Shown: positions 33,523-43,002, counted from the first letter of the stretch. The stretch is 64,000 bases of DNA from Luteimonas abyssi (GCF_001482195.1 NZ_KQ759763.1:321023-385022), one strand, 5' to 3'. The notes: a model not told the origin generated them from the sequence alone. Program-made: numbers and translations.

Positions 33523-36234
33523 ATGAGCACCTATGCGCTCGGTGCGATCTTTCATCCCCGGTCGGTCGCGGTGGTCGGCGCCAGCCCGCGCGAGCGGTCG
33601 GTCGGTCGCATCGTGTTGCGCAATCTGCGCGAAGCCGGTTTCGAGGGGCGGCTGGGCCTGGTGAATCCGCGCTACGACGCGATCGACGGCATGCGCACGT
33701 CCGCGTCGTTGAAGGCGCTGGGCTGGGCCCCCGACCTGGTCGTGGTGACCGCGCCTCCGGCGATGGTGCCCCAGGTGGCCGCCGAAGCGGTCGCGGTCGG
33801 CGCCAAGGCGCTCGTCGTGGTCACCGCCGGGCTCGGGCACGGCGACGGTTCGATCGCGCAGCGGCTGGCAGCGGTGGCGCGCCCGGCCGGCCTGCGCATC
33901 GTCGGCCCCAACTGCCTGGGCGTGATGTCGCCGCATGCTGGCCTCAATGCCAGCTTCGCCGCGCACGCGGCGGCACCGGGCGATCTCGCGCTGGTGTCGC
34001 AGTCGGGCGCGATCGCGGTGGGCATGGTGGAGTGGGGGCTGGCGCGTTCGGTCGGTTTCTCCGCGGTGGTGTCGATGGGCGACGCGCTAGACGTCGACTT
34101 CGGCGACCTGCTCGATTACTTCGCGCTCGACCACCGGACCCGCGCGATCCTGCTCTACGTGGAATCCATCCGCGACGCGCGCAAGTTCATGTCGGCCGCG
34201 CGTGCGGCCGCGCGCGCCAAGCCCGTGGTGGTGGTGAAGTCGGGTCGGCATGCCGCCGGTGCCCGCGCCGCCGCGACCCACACCGGCGCCCTGGCGGGGA
34301 CCGATGCGGTGTACGACGCGGCGTTCCGCCGCGCCGGCCTGTTGCGGGTGACCTCGCTCGACGAATTGTTCGCCGCCGCGGAGACCCTGCGCCATGTGCG
34401 CACCACGCCGGGTCGCCGCCTCGGTGTGCTGACCAACGGTGGCGGTGTCGGTGTCCTCGCGGTCGACACGCTGGCCGATCTGGGCGGCACGGTGGCGTCG
34501 CTGGCCCCGGCCACGGTCGCGCGGCTGGACGGCGTGCTGCCGGGCACCTGGTCGCGGGCGAATCCGGTGGACATCGTCGGCGATGCCGACGGCGCGCGTT
34601 ACGCGCAGGCGCTGGAGGCCCTGCTGGCCGACCCCGGTACCGACGCGGTGCTCACGATGAACGTGCCCACCGCATTGTCGTCGGCGTCCGAGGCCGCGCA
34701 GGCGGTGGTCGACGTGGTCGGCCGCCGTCCGCGCCCGGGGGGCGACAAGCCGGTGTTCGCGGTCTGGTTGGGCAAGGAGCAATCGGCTGTCGCGGCGCTC
34801 GATCGTGCGGACATTCCCACCTATGCGACCGAGTCGGATGCGGTACGTGGCTTCATGTATCTGGTGCGCCATCGCGAGGCACAGGACGCGCTGATGGAAA
34901 CGCCGCCCAGTCTGCCCGACGAGTTCCGGCCCGATGTCGAGGCCGCGCAGGCGGTGATCGCCGAGGCGGTGGCGACCGGGCAGGAGTGGCTGGATCCGCT
35001 GCAGGTGGCGCGCCTGTTCGCGGCCTATGCGCTCCCGATCACGCCGGTGGTGCGCGCGGCCGATCCCGAGGCCGCCGCGGCGGCCGCGCGCGATCTGCTC
35101 GCCGACGGCCGGGCGGTCGTGGTCAAGATCCTGTCCCCGGACATCCAGCACAAATCCGACATCGACGGCGTGCGCCTGAACCTGGTCAGCGCGGAGGCCG
35201 TCCGCGAGGCGGCGGCCGGCATTCTGGCGCGCGCCAGGACGCGCTGCCCGCAGGCGCGGATCGACGGCGTCACCGTGCAGCCGATGATCGTGCGGCAAAA
35301 GGCGCGCGAGCTGATCTGCGGTATCGCGGACGATCCCACCTTCGGCCCGGTGGTGGTGTTCGGCCGCGGCGGGACCGCGGTGGAAGTGATCGACGACAAG
35401 GCGCTGGCCCTGCCGCCGCTCGACCTGCGGCTGGCGCACGAACTGATCGGGCGCACCCGCGTGTCGCGCATCCTGCGTGCCTATCGCGACGTGCCGGCCG
35501 CCGACCTCGACGCGGTCGCGCTGATCCTGGTCAAGCTCGCGCAACTGTCCGCCGATCTGCCCCGGTTGCGCGAACTCGACATCAACCCGCTGCTGGCCGA
35601 CCGCGACGGCGTGATCGCCGTCGATGCCCGGGTGCGGATCGCGCCGACGGTACCGCTGCACAAGGGGCCGGGGCATCCGCGGTTCGCGATCCGCCCGTAT
35701 CCGAAAGAGTGGGAGCGGACCGTGCTCCTGGCCGACGGGCGCGAGGCCTTCGTGCGACCGGTGCGGCCGGAGGACGAGGCCCTGTTCCGCGCGTTCTTCG
35801 AACATGTCAGTGCGGAGGACCTGCGGCTGCGGTTCTTCAGCGCGGTACGGCACTTCAGCCACGAGTTCATCGCGCGGCTCACCCAGCTCGACTACGCCCG
35901 GGCGATCGCGCTGGTGATGATCGAACCGGACACCGGGGAGATGCTGGGTGCGGTCCGTCTGCTGGCCGACGCGGACTACGATCGTGGCGAGTATGGAATC
36001 CTCGTGCGCTCGGATCTCAAGGGGAAAGGCATCGGCTGGCGGCTGATGCGGATCATGATCGAGTACGCGCACTGGCTGGAGTTGCGCCTGGTGGAAGGTC
36101 AGGTCCTGCGCGAGAACCGCACGATGATCCAGATGTGCCGGCAACTGGGATTCCGCGTGGAGCCCGATCCCGACGATGCCACCCTGGTGCGGGTGGTGCT
36201 GCCGATCCTCGGCGAGGACGGTGCCGCCGGATGA
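33523..36234 (+). CDS. pat: Pat-type GNAT protein acetyltransferase fused to acyl-CoA synthetase-like domains
   Basis: The 903-residue protein has the domain order of E. coli PatZ and Salmonella Pat. First come a CoA-binding domain (HPRSVAVVGASPRERSVG), succinyl-CoA-ligase-like domains (LVSQSGAIAVGM, THTGALAG) and an ATP-grasp domain (IQHKSDIDGV, GRGGTAVEVIDD, ELDINPLLA). A C-terminal GNAT domain (about residues 740-900) has the acetyl-CoA loop RSDLKGKGIGWRLM. In Pat enzymes the synthetase part is a regulatory acyl-CoA sensor and the GNAT part acetylates lysines of metabolic enzymes such as Acs. The start at 33523 fits the family N-terminus. Whether the synthetase half is active cannot be told from the sequence. 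Confidence 0.92.
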   Translation: MSTYALGAIFHPRSVAVVGASPRERSVGRIVLRNLREAGFEGRLGLVNPRYDAIDGMRTSASLKALGWAPDLVVVTAPPAMVPQVAAEAVAVGAKALVVVTAGLGHGDGSIAQRLAAVARPAGLRIVGPNCLGVMSPHAGLNASFAAHAAAPGDLALVSQSGAIAVGMVEWGLARSVGFSAVVSMGDALDVDFGDLLDYFALDHRTRAILLYVESIRDARKFMSAARAAARAKPVVVVKSGRHAAGARAAATHTGALAGTDAVYDAAFRRAGLLRVTSLDELFAAAETLRHVRTTPGRRLGVLTNGGGVGVLAVDTLADLGGTVASLAPATVARLDGVLPGTWSRANPVDIVGDADGARYAQALEALLADPGTDAVLTMNVPTALSSASEAAQAVVDVVGRRPRPGGDKPVFAVWLGKEQSAVAALDRADIPTYATESDAVRGFMYLVRHREAQDALMETPPSLPDEFRPDVEAAQAVIAEAVATGQEWLDPLQVARLFAAYALPITPVVRAADPEAAAAAARDLLADGRAVVVKILSPDIQHKSDIDGVRLNLVSAEAVREAAAGILARARTRCPQARIDGVTVQPMIVRQKARELICGIADDPTFGPVVVFGRGGTAVEVIDDKALALPPLDLRLAHELIGRTRVSRILRAYRDVPAADLDAVALILVKLAQLSADLPRLRELDINPLLADRDGVIAVDARVRIAPTVPLHKGPGHPRFAIRPYPKEWERTVLLADGREAFVRPVRPEDEALFRAFFEHVSAEDLRLRFFSAVRHFSHEFIARLTQLDYARAIALVMIEPDTGEMLGAVRLLADADYDRGEYGILVRSDLKGKGIGWRLMRIMIEYAHWLELRLVEGQVLRENRTMIQMCRQLGFRVEPDPDDATLVRVVLPILGEDGAAG

Positions 36235-36382
36235 TCGAGGACCGCGACGGGCCGTGCGCGGGATGCGTGGCCCGTGCGGTGTCCGGGCGCTTGGCGCGCG
36301 CCAGGCGGATCGGCGGATGAACGCGGTGCCGGCACATGATGGGTGGGCCGGTGTGTCGCGCTCCTGCCGCCGCAGGCTTGCG

Positions 36383-36562
36383 TCAACGGCCGGTGCTCGG
36401 TTTCACGTAGGGCGAGACGGGATCGCTGGCGGGGAAGGTTTCCTCCAGTGCTTCGTCCTGGTTGTCGCTCTCGTGGGACCGCTCCCGGCGCGTCTGCTCG
36501 TGCCGTGCGGCCTCGTCGCTGCGTTCGTGCCGGCGCGCGCCGTCGGGGGTGCCGTGGCTCAT
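36383..36562 (-). CDS. Small hydrophilic protein, 59 aa (FPASDP motif)
   Basis: A 59-residue, highly charged protein without membrane segment or signal peptide. The N-terminal two thirds are rich in Arg, Glu and His. The C-terminal DEALEETFPASDPVSPYV resembles a motif I know from many small proteobacterial proteins of unknown function. Its start overlaps the stop of the upstream 59-aa gene as ATGA, so the two are probably translationally coupled. No function is proposed. Confidence 0.68.
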   Translation of the reverse strand: MSHGTPDGARRHERSDEAARHEQTRRERSHESDNQDEALEETFPASDPVSPYVKPSTGR

Positions 36563-36738
36563 GACGACGCCCGCCCGCTGCCCGAACGCTTGCCGCCGCC
36601 ATCCTGCTTGTTGACGGTCGCCCAGGCGATGCGTTCGGCGTCGGTCTTGGAACGACCGCGTTCGCGCTCCGTGGCCTCGATGTGCTCGGCCTGTCGCTTC
36701 TGCTTGTCTGTGTAGCTGGATTTGTCGCCGCGGGACAT
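36559..36738 (-). CDS. Small basic protein, 59 aa (RGDKSSYTDKQKRQAEHI family)
   Basis: The product begins MSRGDKSSYTDKQKRQAEHI and contains AERIAWATVNKQDGGGKRSG. I recognise this as a widespread small-protein family often labelled plasmid stabilization protein without direct evidence. It is entirely hydrophilic and strongly charged, and ends in Gly/Ser/Lys-rich sequence. It precedes and overlaps by 4 nt the other 59-aa gene. The G-rich C-terminus and basic character would suit nucleic-acid binding, but that is inference. Confidence 0.75.
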   Translation of the reverse strand: MSRGDKSSYTDKQKRQAEHIEATERERGRSKTDAERIAWATVNKQDGGGKRSGSGRASS

Positions 36739-36906
36739 GGCTGCGCTCCGGAACGAGTGAAGCCCGAGCCTCGCCCCCGGCCTGTCGGCATCCGGTCAAA
36801 TTGCCACGATGAATGGCCGCCGAGCCCCACGCCGGGCTGAACGGCCTGCGCCGCGTCGGGGGAGAGGCGTCCCGCCGGCTGCGACACCGGCGCGGATAAT
36901 GGGTGG

Positions 36907-37974
36907 GTGCGCAAGATCCTCCACATCGACATGGACGCGTTCTACGCGTCGGTCGAGCAGCGCGACGATCCGTCGCTGCGCGGGCGGCCGGTGGTCGTGG
37001 CCTGGCGCGGGCAGCGTTCGGTGGTGTGCGCGGCTTCCTACGAGGCGCGCCGCTTCGGCGTGCGTTCGGCGATGCCTGCATTGCGGGCCGAACGGCTGTG
37101 CCCGGATGCGGTGTTCGTGCCGCCGGATTTCGTCCGCTACAAGGCGGTCTCGCGACAGGTGCGCGAGATCTTCCTGGCGCATACGGATCTGGTCGAGCCG
37201 CTGTCGCTGGACGAGGCCTATCTCGATGTCACGGTGCCGAAGATCGCCTCGCCCAGCGCCACCGCGACCGCCGAGGCGATCCGCGCGCAGATCCGCGAGA
37301 CGACCGCCCTGACGGCATCCGCCGGCGTGGCGCCGAACAAGTTCCTGGCCAAGATCGCATCGGACTGGAACAAGCCCGACGGCGTGTTCGTGGTCAAACC
37401 GGCCCATGTGGAGCGCTTCCTGAGCACGCTGCCGGTGGCGCGGATCCCGGGGGTCGGGCAGGTGATGCAGAAGAAGCTCGCGGAGCTGGGCGTGGTGACC
37501 GTGGCCGACCTGCGTGCGCTGCCGGCGGACGAACTCGTCGGCCGCTTCGGGACGTTCGGCCAGCGACTGCATCTGCGCGCGCGCGGGATCGACGAGCGGC
37601 CGGTCCAGCCCGATCAGCCGGTGCAATCGATTTCGTCCGAGGACACCTTCGCCGAGGATCTGCCGCTCGACGCGCTGGAACCTGCGATCCGGCGCCTGGC
37701 CGAGAAGACCTGGGCGGCCACCGCGCGCACCGAGCGGGTCGGCCGGACGGTGGTGCTCAAGCTCAAGACCGCGCAGTTCCGGATCCTGACCCGCAGCTTC
37801 ACGCCGGAGACGCCGCCGCGCGGCGCACAGGTGCTCGCCGACATCGCCTGCGCGCTGCGCGCACGCGTGGATCTGCCGGCGGCGACCCGCTACCGGCTGG
37901 TCGGGGTCGGGCTGTCGGGATTCCGCGACCCCGACACGGTGGCGCAGGAGGATCTGTTCGCCCTCGCCGACTGA
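36907..37974 (+). CDS. dinB: DNA polymerase IV (Y family)
   Basis: The 355-residue translesion polymerase has the catalytic N-terminus HIDMDAFYASVE (Asp8), the SLDEAYLDV motif with the catalytic Asp-Glu pair near residue 103, a steric-gate region FYASVE, a helix-hairpin-helix (RIPGVGQVMQKKLAELGV) and a little-finger domain. The C-terminus ends QEDLFALAD, resembling a beta-clamp binding motif (QxxLF). The start is GTG 36907, with a TATAAT-like GATAAT at 36894-36899 just upstream. I found no clear LexA box. Confidence 0.97.
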   Translation: MRKILHIDMDAFYASVEQRDDPSLRGRPVVVAWRGQRSVVCAASYEARRFGVRSAMPALRAERLCPDAVFVPPDFVRYKAVSRQVREIFLAHTDLVEPLSLDEAYLDVTVPKIASPSATATAEAIRAQIRETTALTASAGVAPNKFLAKIASDWNKPDGVFVVKPAHVERFLSTLPVARIPGVGQVMQKKLAELGVVTVADLRALPADELVGRFGTFGQRLHLRARGIDERPVQPDQPVQSISSEDTFAEDLPLDALEPAIRRLAEKTWAATARTERVGRTVVLKLKTAQFRILTRSFTPETPPRGAQVLADIACALRARVDLPAATRYRLVGVGLSGFRDPDTVAQEDLFALAD

Positions 37975-38140
37975 GCGGCGTACACGAGTCGCGCCGTGTC
38001 CGCGCCCGCCTGTCGGCGATCGGCCGGCGGGCGCTTCGCAAACGGTGCCTGGCCCGGCTCGGCCAGCCCGTCGCCGTGTTCCGGGGACTGCCGGTGCCCG
38101 GACGGTCGACGCGATGTGGCCGTCCGGGGTTACGTGCCAG

Positions 38141-38461
38141 TCACGGCGCCGGCACGGTCCGCCAGTCGAACGCCAGCGTTTCGTCGCGGGCGAACCGCCG
38201 CAGATGCGACGCGATGATGCCCTGCAGGCGTTCGAGCTGTGCGGCATCCGCGTGTCCGACTTCGATCCGCAGGCGGTCGCCGTCGGCGTGGAAATCGGCG
38301 ATGGCCTCGGGCGCGAACGGAATCCGGGCGTGGGTGTCGGTCCGTTCGATCTCGAACTTGTGGCGCCAGTGGTTGCCGAGCGTGCGCAACAGGCGTTGCG
38401 CATCGGCGACGACGATCTCGGTGCGACTGTGGATGCTCACGGCGTGCTGTCCCTCGTACAT
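38141..38461 (-). CDS. DUF2218 domain protein
   Basis: The 106-residue protein matches the DUF2218 pattern: RTEIVVADAQRLLRTLGNHWRHKF, THARIPF, then a hydrophobic HADGDRLRIEVGHADAAQLERLQGIIASHL. The function is unknown; members often lie near iron-uptake or siderophore-interacting genes, which is not the case here. The start may be the ATG at 38461 or a GTG seven codons later (SIHSRTEI). It stands alone between dinB and gph. Confidence 0.8.
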   Translation of the reverse strand: MYEGQHAVSIHSRTEIVVADAQRLLRTLGNHWRHKFEIERTDTHARIPFAPEAIADFHADGDRLRIEVGHADAAQLERLQGIIASHLRRFARDETLAFDWRTVPAP

Positions 38462-38559
38462 CGGTCGGGCATGCTAGCCCGGCGGTACGTGAACGGCACG
38501 CCCGTCGGCGAAAAGCTGCATCCCGCGACGCATCCGCACACCGGCGCCGCCACCGGGCC

Positions 38560-38617
38560 GGGCCCTATCGTGCGTGGCCCCATCGCGCCTGGCCCGATGC
38601 GCCTGGCGCGATCGCGC
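38560..38617. repeat. Four imperfect tandem repeats of 14-15 bp
   Basis: Four adjacent units of the type TGGCCCNATCGCGCC lie upstream of gph (38560, 38575, 38590, 38604). They sit in non-coding DNA between divergent genes. They may be slippage products or a binding array. Confidence 0.55.
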
Positions 38618-38714
38618 GGCGCAGCGACGCATCGCATTCCGGTCCTCATTATCGTGACCTCGCGGGCACGGCCGGCCGATGCGATCATGTGGATTCGATC
38701 TTCCTGGAGCCCGC

Positions 38715-39392
38715 ATGGCGACGACCTTCCCCTGGCCCGCGGTCCTCTTCGATCTCGACGGCACCCTCGTCGACAGCGCCGCGGACATCGCCGAGGCGGT
38801 CAACCGCCTGCTCGAGGAGCTGGGGCTGGCGCGCGTGCCCGAGGCCACGATCCGCGGCTGGATCGGCGAAGGCGCGCGCAAGCTGCTGGCGACGGCGCTC
38901 GCGCACGCCGGCAGTGACCTGGAGGCGGACGCGCTCTTCGAGCGTTTCATGGTGCATTACGCGGATACATTGCTGCTGGCGCCCGCGCTTTATCCGGATG
39001 TCGTCGAGACGCTGGATGCGCTGCGCGCGGACGGCGTGCGGCTGGCGGTCTGCACCAACAAGCCGGTGCGTTTCGTGCCGCCGTTGCTCGACGCGCTCGG
39101 CATCGCCGATCGCTTTGAAGCCGTCGTCGGCGGCGACAGCCTCGCATGGCGCAAGCCGGATGCCCGTCCACTGCTGCATCTGGCGGACATCTTCGGGCGG
39201 ACACCCGCGGAGTGCCTGATGGTCGGCGACTCCGAGACCGACTTCGCGGCCGCGCAGGCCGCCGGCATGCCGGTGGTGCTGGTCTCGTACGGCTACCCGC
39301 GGGATTTCGACCTTCGCACGGCGAACGCGGTGGCGGTGATCGACCGGTTCGATGCCTTGCTGGATCCGCGCATCGTCCGCGCCGGCACCTGA
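38715..39392 (+). CDS. gph: Phosphoglycolate phosphatase (HAD family)
   Basis: The 225-residue HAD hydrolase has motif I DLDGTLVDS with nucleophile Asp13 and acid Asp15, motif II CTNKP, motif III Lys in RKPDARPLL and motif IV VGDSETDF. Length and cap-domain pattern fit bacterial Gph, which clears 2-phosphoglycolate produced in DNA repair and other reactions. The start at 38715 has GGAG 7 nt upstream; the frame is open from 38679. Related HAD phosphatases such as MupP have the same layout, so substrate assignment is not absolute. Confidence 0.85.
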   Translation: MATTFPWPAVLFDLDGTLVDSAADIAEAVNRLLEELGLARVPEATIRGWIGEGARKLLATALAHAGSDLEADALFERFMVHYADTLLLAPALYPDVVETLDALRADGVRLAVCTNKPVRFVPPLLDALGIADRFEAVVGGDSLAWRKPDARPLLHLADIFGRTPAECLMVGDSETDFAAAQAAGMPVVLVSYGYPRDFDLRTANAVAVIDRFDALLDPRIVRAGT

Positions 39393-39512
39393 CGGTTCCC
39401 TGCACGGCGTGCGCCGCATCGACGCCGTCCCTGGCGTCGCGGTGCGCATCCTGCGCGGCGCTCCCATCCCGTGGCGCCTGCCCGGCCGGAGCCGGGCGTC
39501 CCTGTGGTGTCG

Positions 39513-41378
39513 TCAGCGCTGCGGCGCGTAGCGCAGCATCACCGCGAACTCGCGACCGGGCTGGTTGTACCAGCGCACGGTTTCGTAGTCGTTGTCGAAC
39601 ACGTTGGTGACCCGGGCCTGCACCGTCCACGCGGGTGCGAATCCGTATTCCGCGCGAAGATCGGTGGTGGCGAAGCCGGAAACCCGATCGAGGTTGGCCG
39701 CGTCGTCGTAGCGGTGGCCCGCTGCGTTGAGGGTCGCACCGAGGCGGAACGCACCGAAGGCACGGTCGACGTCGAATCGGCCGGTGTTGCGGGCGCGGCG
39801 CGCCAGCACGTTACCGTGATTGGCGTCGTCGCTGCGGTTGCGGGGATCGACGTGGCTGAGCTGGGTGGCGAGATCCCAGCCGGCCAACGTCGTGCCCACG
39901 GTGAGCTCGGCGCCGCGCAGGCGGGCCTCGTCGACGTTGGACGGCATCCAGGTCATCGCGTCGAAACTGATCAGGTCGTCGACCCGGTTCTCGTAGAGGT
40001 CGAGTGCCCAGTGCCATCGCTCGCGTGCCTGGGCGATGCCGAGGTTGAGGTTCTTCGAGCGCTCCGGATCGAGCAGCGGGTTGCCGGAGCCCGGGAAGTA
40101 CAGATCGTTGAAGCTGGGCGCGCGGAAGCCGGTGGCGAAGCTCGCGCTCAGGCGCAGATCGTCCGCCAGCAGCAGCCCCCAGCCGAGGCTGCCGGTGGCA
40201 TGGCCGCCGAACTGCTCGTTGTCGTCGTGGCGCGCGCTGGCCTCGAGGCGATGCGCACCGAAGGCGCCGGTCCACACCGCGAACACGCCGAGGTTGTCGC
40301 GCGAGGCGAGGTCGTAGGGCGTGCTGCCGTCGATCCGGTCCTGCAGCCAGTCGATGCCCACGGCCGCGTGCTGCGTGGGCGTCAGGGCCAGGTCCGCCTG
40401 CACGGTGGCCTGGTCGCGGCGGGTGCGCAGTTCCGAGACGTAGGTGCCGTCGAGGTAATCCTCCGCCTGGTCGGTGCTGCGACCGACACTGGTCTTCAGG
40501 CCGAAGCCGGACGCCGGCGCATACGCGAGGGTGCCGCCGATCACCTGCTGCACGGTCTCGGCGTAATTTGCGAAGCTGCCGTCGTATTCGTTCTCGCCCT
40601 CGGCGCGCAGCAGGTGCGCATCCAGGGTCCAGTGCTCGGCCAGCTCGACGCCGCCGCGCAGGCTCGCCGAGCGGTTGCGGTAGCCGTCGCGGTCCGGCTC
40701 GTCGGTGAAGCAGCCGGCGCCGAAGTCGAAGGGGTCGGACGGATCCGGCCCGCGCCCGCGGCAGGCATCGATGCCGTCGGTGCGGCTGTACGCCACGTCG
40801 GCACCGAACCACGCGCGCGCGCTGCCGCCGCCGAGGCCGGCGCCCGCCTGGCGCAGCGCATGGCTGCCCACGCCTGCATGGAAGCGGGGCAAGACCGTGC
40901 CGCGGTCGCGGCGGGTGAAGATCTGGATGACGCCACCGATCGCATCGGCGCCGTACAGGCTCGAATGCGGTCCGCGCACGATTTCGATCCGGTCGATCTG
41001 CTCGACGGGAATGTCCTGCAGGGCCGGCAGGCCGGCGGTGGCCGAACCGATGCGGATGCCGTCGATCAGCACCAGGATCTGGTTGGAGCCCGCGCCTCGC
41101 ATGAACAGCGAGGTCTGCGCGCCGGGGCCGCCCGCGTTGGTCAGATTGATGCCCGCACGGCCACGCAGCAGTTCCGGCAGGTTCGGCGCCTGGGTGCGCT
41201 CGATCTCGGCACGGTCGATCACCTGCGCGGGCGAGACGCTGTCGGCCAGGGCGACCGGCACACGGGTGCCGGTGACGATGATCTCGTCGAGATCCACGGC
41301 GGCGCCGGCGGCGAGTGCGGTCGGTGCGTAGAGGGACAGGGTGGCGGCCAGCGCCAGGGGCAGAGATCGGACGTGCAT
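39513..41378 (-). CDS. btuB: TonB-dependent vitamin B12 receptor
   Basis: The 621-residue protein has a signal peptide (cleavage near residue 24), a TonB-box-like DEIIVTGTR (31-39), a plug domain (LRGRAGINLTNAGGPGAQTSLFMRGAG, GPHSSLYGADAIGGVI) and a barrel that ends MLRYAPQR. The plug sequence is BtuB-like. The assignment is made strong by the cobalamin riboswitch just upstream. The last residue is Arg rather than the usual Phe. The start at 41378 has GGAG upstream. Confidence 0.93.
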   Translation of the reverse strand: MHVRSLPLALAATLSLYAPTALAAGAAVDLDEIIVTGTRVPVALADSVSPAQVIDRAEIERTQAPNLPELLRGRAGINLTNAGGPGAQTSLFMRGAGSNQILVLIDGIRIGSATAGLPALQDIPVEQIDRIEIVRGPHSSLYGADAIGGVIQIFTRRDRGTVLPRFHAGVGSHALRQAGAGLGGGSARAWFGADVAYSRTDGIDACRGRGPDPSDPFDFGAGCFTDEPDRDGYRNRSASLRGGVELAEHWTLDAHLLRAEGENEYDGSFANYAETVQQVIGGTLAYAPASGFGLKTSVGRSTDQAEDYLDGTYVSELRTRRDQATVQADLALTPTQHAAVGIDWLQDRIDGSTPYDLASRDNLGVFAVWTGAFGAHRLEASARHDDNEQFGGHATGSLGWGLLLADDLRLSASFATGFRAPSFNDLYFPGSGNPLLDPERSKNLNLGIAQARERWHWALDLYENRVDDLISFDAMTWMPSNVDEARLRGAELTVGTTLAGWDLATQLSHVDPRNRSDDANHGNVLARRARNTGRFDVDRAFGAFRLGATLNAAGHRYDDAANLDRVSGFATTDLRAEYGFAPAWTVQARVTNVFDNDYETVRWYNQPGREFAVMLRYAPQR

Positions 41379-41567
41379 GAAAACTCCAGCGCGTGCACCC
41401 TCGCACGCGGTGTCGGTGAGACGCCCGTGTACGGCACGGACGTAGCGAGCGGCTCGCCACGGCGGGGCGATGGAGGGGGGAGACAAGGCTGGTGCGAAAC
41501 GCGCACGGGCGCGATCCCGCAGCCTCGATGCCCACCGCATCGGCAACCGCCCGGGACGAACCCCGTT

Positions 41568-41781
41568 GTTTCAGGCCGGTCTCCGGGCTGGCGGGTGGGC
41601 CGGTCCATGGACCGGCCCCGGCGTCGCGCCTTCCCATGAACCGCGGAGGCGGCATCACAGTGGCGGAGGCGACGCCTCGACTCGCTTACCGTTGCGGGGG
41701 CAGCGCCGGAATGGCGGTGGGCCGAGGCCCGTCCGCGTCACCGGCTTCCCGTTTCAACCCGGGCATGCCGGGTCACCTGAA
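41568..41781 (-). promoter_or_regulatory. Cobalamin riboswitch controlling btuB
   Basis: Read on the minus strand, the conserved elements occur in order: GGGAAGCCGGTG, GCTGCCCCCGCAACGGTAAGC, CCACTGTG, GGGAAGGCG, and the B12-box region GCCCGGAGACCGGCC (complement of about 41575-41590). These define the adenosylcobalamin aptamer. About 195 nt separate it from the btuB start. A GCGTGC/GCACGC hairpin (41391-41408) lies just before the start codon and may be part of the switch. B12 binding is expected to lower btuB expression. The rest of the 508-nt interval to the next gene (41782-41886) shows nothing else. Confidence 0.95.
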
Positions 41782-41886
41782 GCGCGGCGATTGTACGCGA
41801 TGGCGGGCACGGGATCGTGTGTTGTCGGAAGACGGCACGGCCGGGATCCGGGCGGGCGCGAACCCGCCGAGGTTCCAGCCGGAGGC

Positions 41887-42822
41887 TCAATCGCCGTCGG
41901 GTGTGGCGTACACGTCGACGCCGTCGGGTTGGCGCTTGAACCGGCGATGGATCCACAGGTACTGCGCCGGGGCCGCGCGTGCCATCGCCTCGATGCCGGC
42001 GATGATCCGCGCGGTGTCGGCAGCGGCGTCCGCGGACGGGAAGTCCTCCAGTGGCGGCGACAGGCGCAGCGTATAGCCGCCATCGTCGCGCCGTTCGTGC
42101 TGGAACAGCACCACCGCCGCCCCCGACATGCGGGCGAGTTGGTGGGTGGAATTCAGACTGTGCGCGGGCACGCCGAAAAACGGCACGTAGACCGCATCGC
42201 CGCGGCTCGGGTCCTGGTCGGGGGCGTACCACAACAGGCCGCCGCGTTTGAGATGGCGCACGGTGCCGCGCACGTCCTGCTTCGGGAACATGGTCTCGGC
42301 ATAGCGCGCCCGCCCGCGGCGCACCGCCCACTCCATCGCGCCTCCGGCGTGCGGCCGGTACATGCCGGCCAGCGGGACGTGGTCGCACATCAGGCGGCCG
42401 CAGACCTCGAGCGTGGTGAAGTGGCCGGACACCACGATCACCCCGCGCCCGCCGGCACGGGCGGTCTCGAGGTGGTCGAGGCCTTCGATCACGACGTCGC
42501 GGCGCAGCGGCCCGATGCCCCCCCACCAGGCGCGCGAGAATTCGAAGAAGCCGGTCCCGAGTGCGTGGAAATGCGCCCGCAACAGGGTATGACGGGCCGA
42601 CGGGTCCAGCGCGGGGAAGCACAGCGCGAGGTTGCGTGCGGCGATCTCCCGGCGATCCCGCAGCGCCAGCCGCAGAAGGTTGCCCAGACCGCGGCCGAGC
42701 GTGCGTTGCACGGCCCACGGCAGGCGGGCGGCGGCAGCGGCCAGGCCGATCCCGAGCCAGGCGGGCCAGTGGCGCGGGCCCAGCGGGGGCCGGCCGATGT
42801 CGCGGGAGGCGGTGGATGACAT
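41887..42822 (-). CDS. Lipid A acyltransferase (LpxL/HtrB family)
   Basis: The 311-residue protein has the LpxL-type catalytic motif HFTTLE (His134, Glu139), followed by PLAGMYRPH and the QDPSRGDAVYVPFFGVPA segment conserved in the family. An amphipathic N-terminus anchors it to the inner membrane. It would transfer a secondary acyl chain to lipid A. The neighbouring waaA supplies the Kdo acceptor step, so the two divergent genes serve the same pathway. LpxL and LpxM cannot be told apart from this view. Confidence 0.92.
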   Translation of the reverse strand: MSSTASRDIGRPPLGPRHWPAWLGIGLAAAAARLPWAVQRTLGRGLGNLLRLALRDRREIAARNLALCFPALDPSARHTLLRAHFHALGTGFFEFSRAWWGGIGPLRRDVVIEGLDHLETARAGGRGVIVVSGHFTTLEVCGRLMCDHVPLAGMYRPHAGGAMEWAVRRGRARYAETMFPKQDVRGTVRHLKRGGLLWYAPDQDPSRGDAVYVPFFGVPAHSLNSTHQLARMSGAAVVLFQHERRDDGGYTLRLSPPLEDFPSADAAADTARIIAGIEAMARAAPAQYLWIHRRFKRQPDGVDVYATPDGD

Positions 42823-43002
42823 CCGCGTAGTCTAGCCGGCTCGCCGCGCCGGTCCGGGCACCCAGGTCGTGCGCGTGTGTCGATGTCCCGCAGGCATGGG
42901 CCATGCCGTGGTCGTCCCGGGCAGGCGTCGTGGCCGATCCGACGCAGGGCGGCCGGCGCGACGTGGCGCGGTCCGTGGCCGTGCCGGGTATCCTTCCGCC
43001 CC

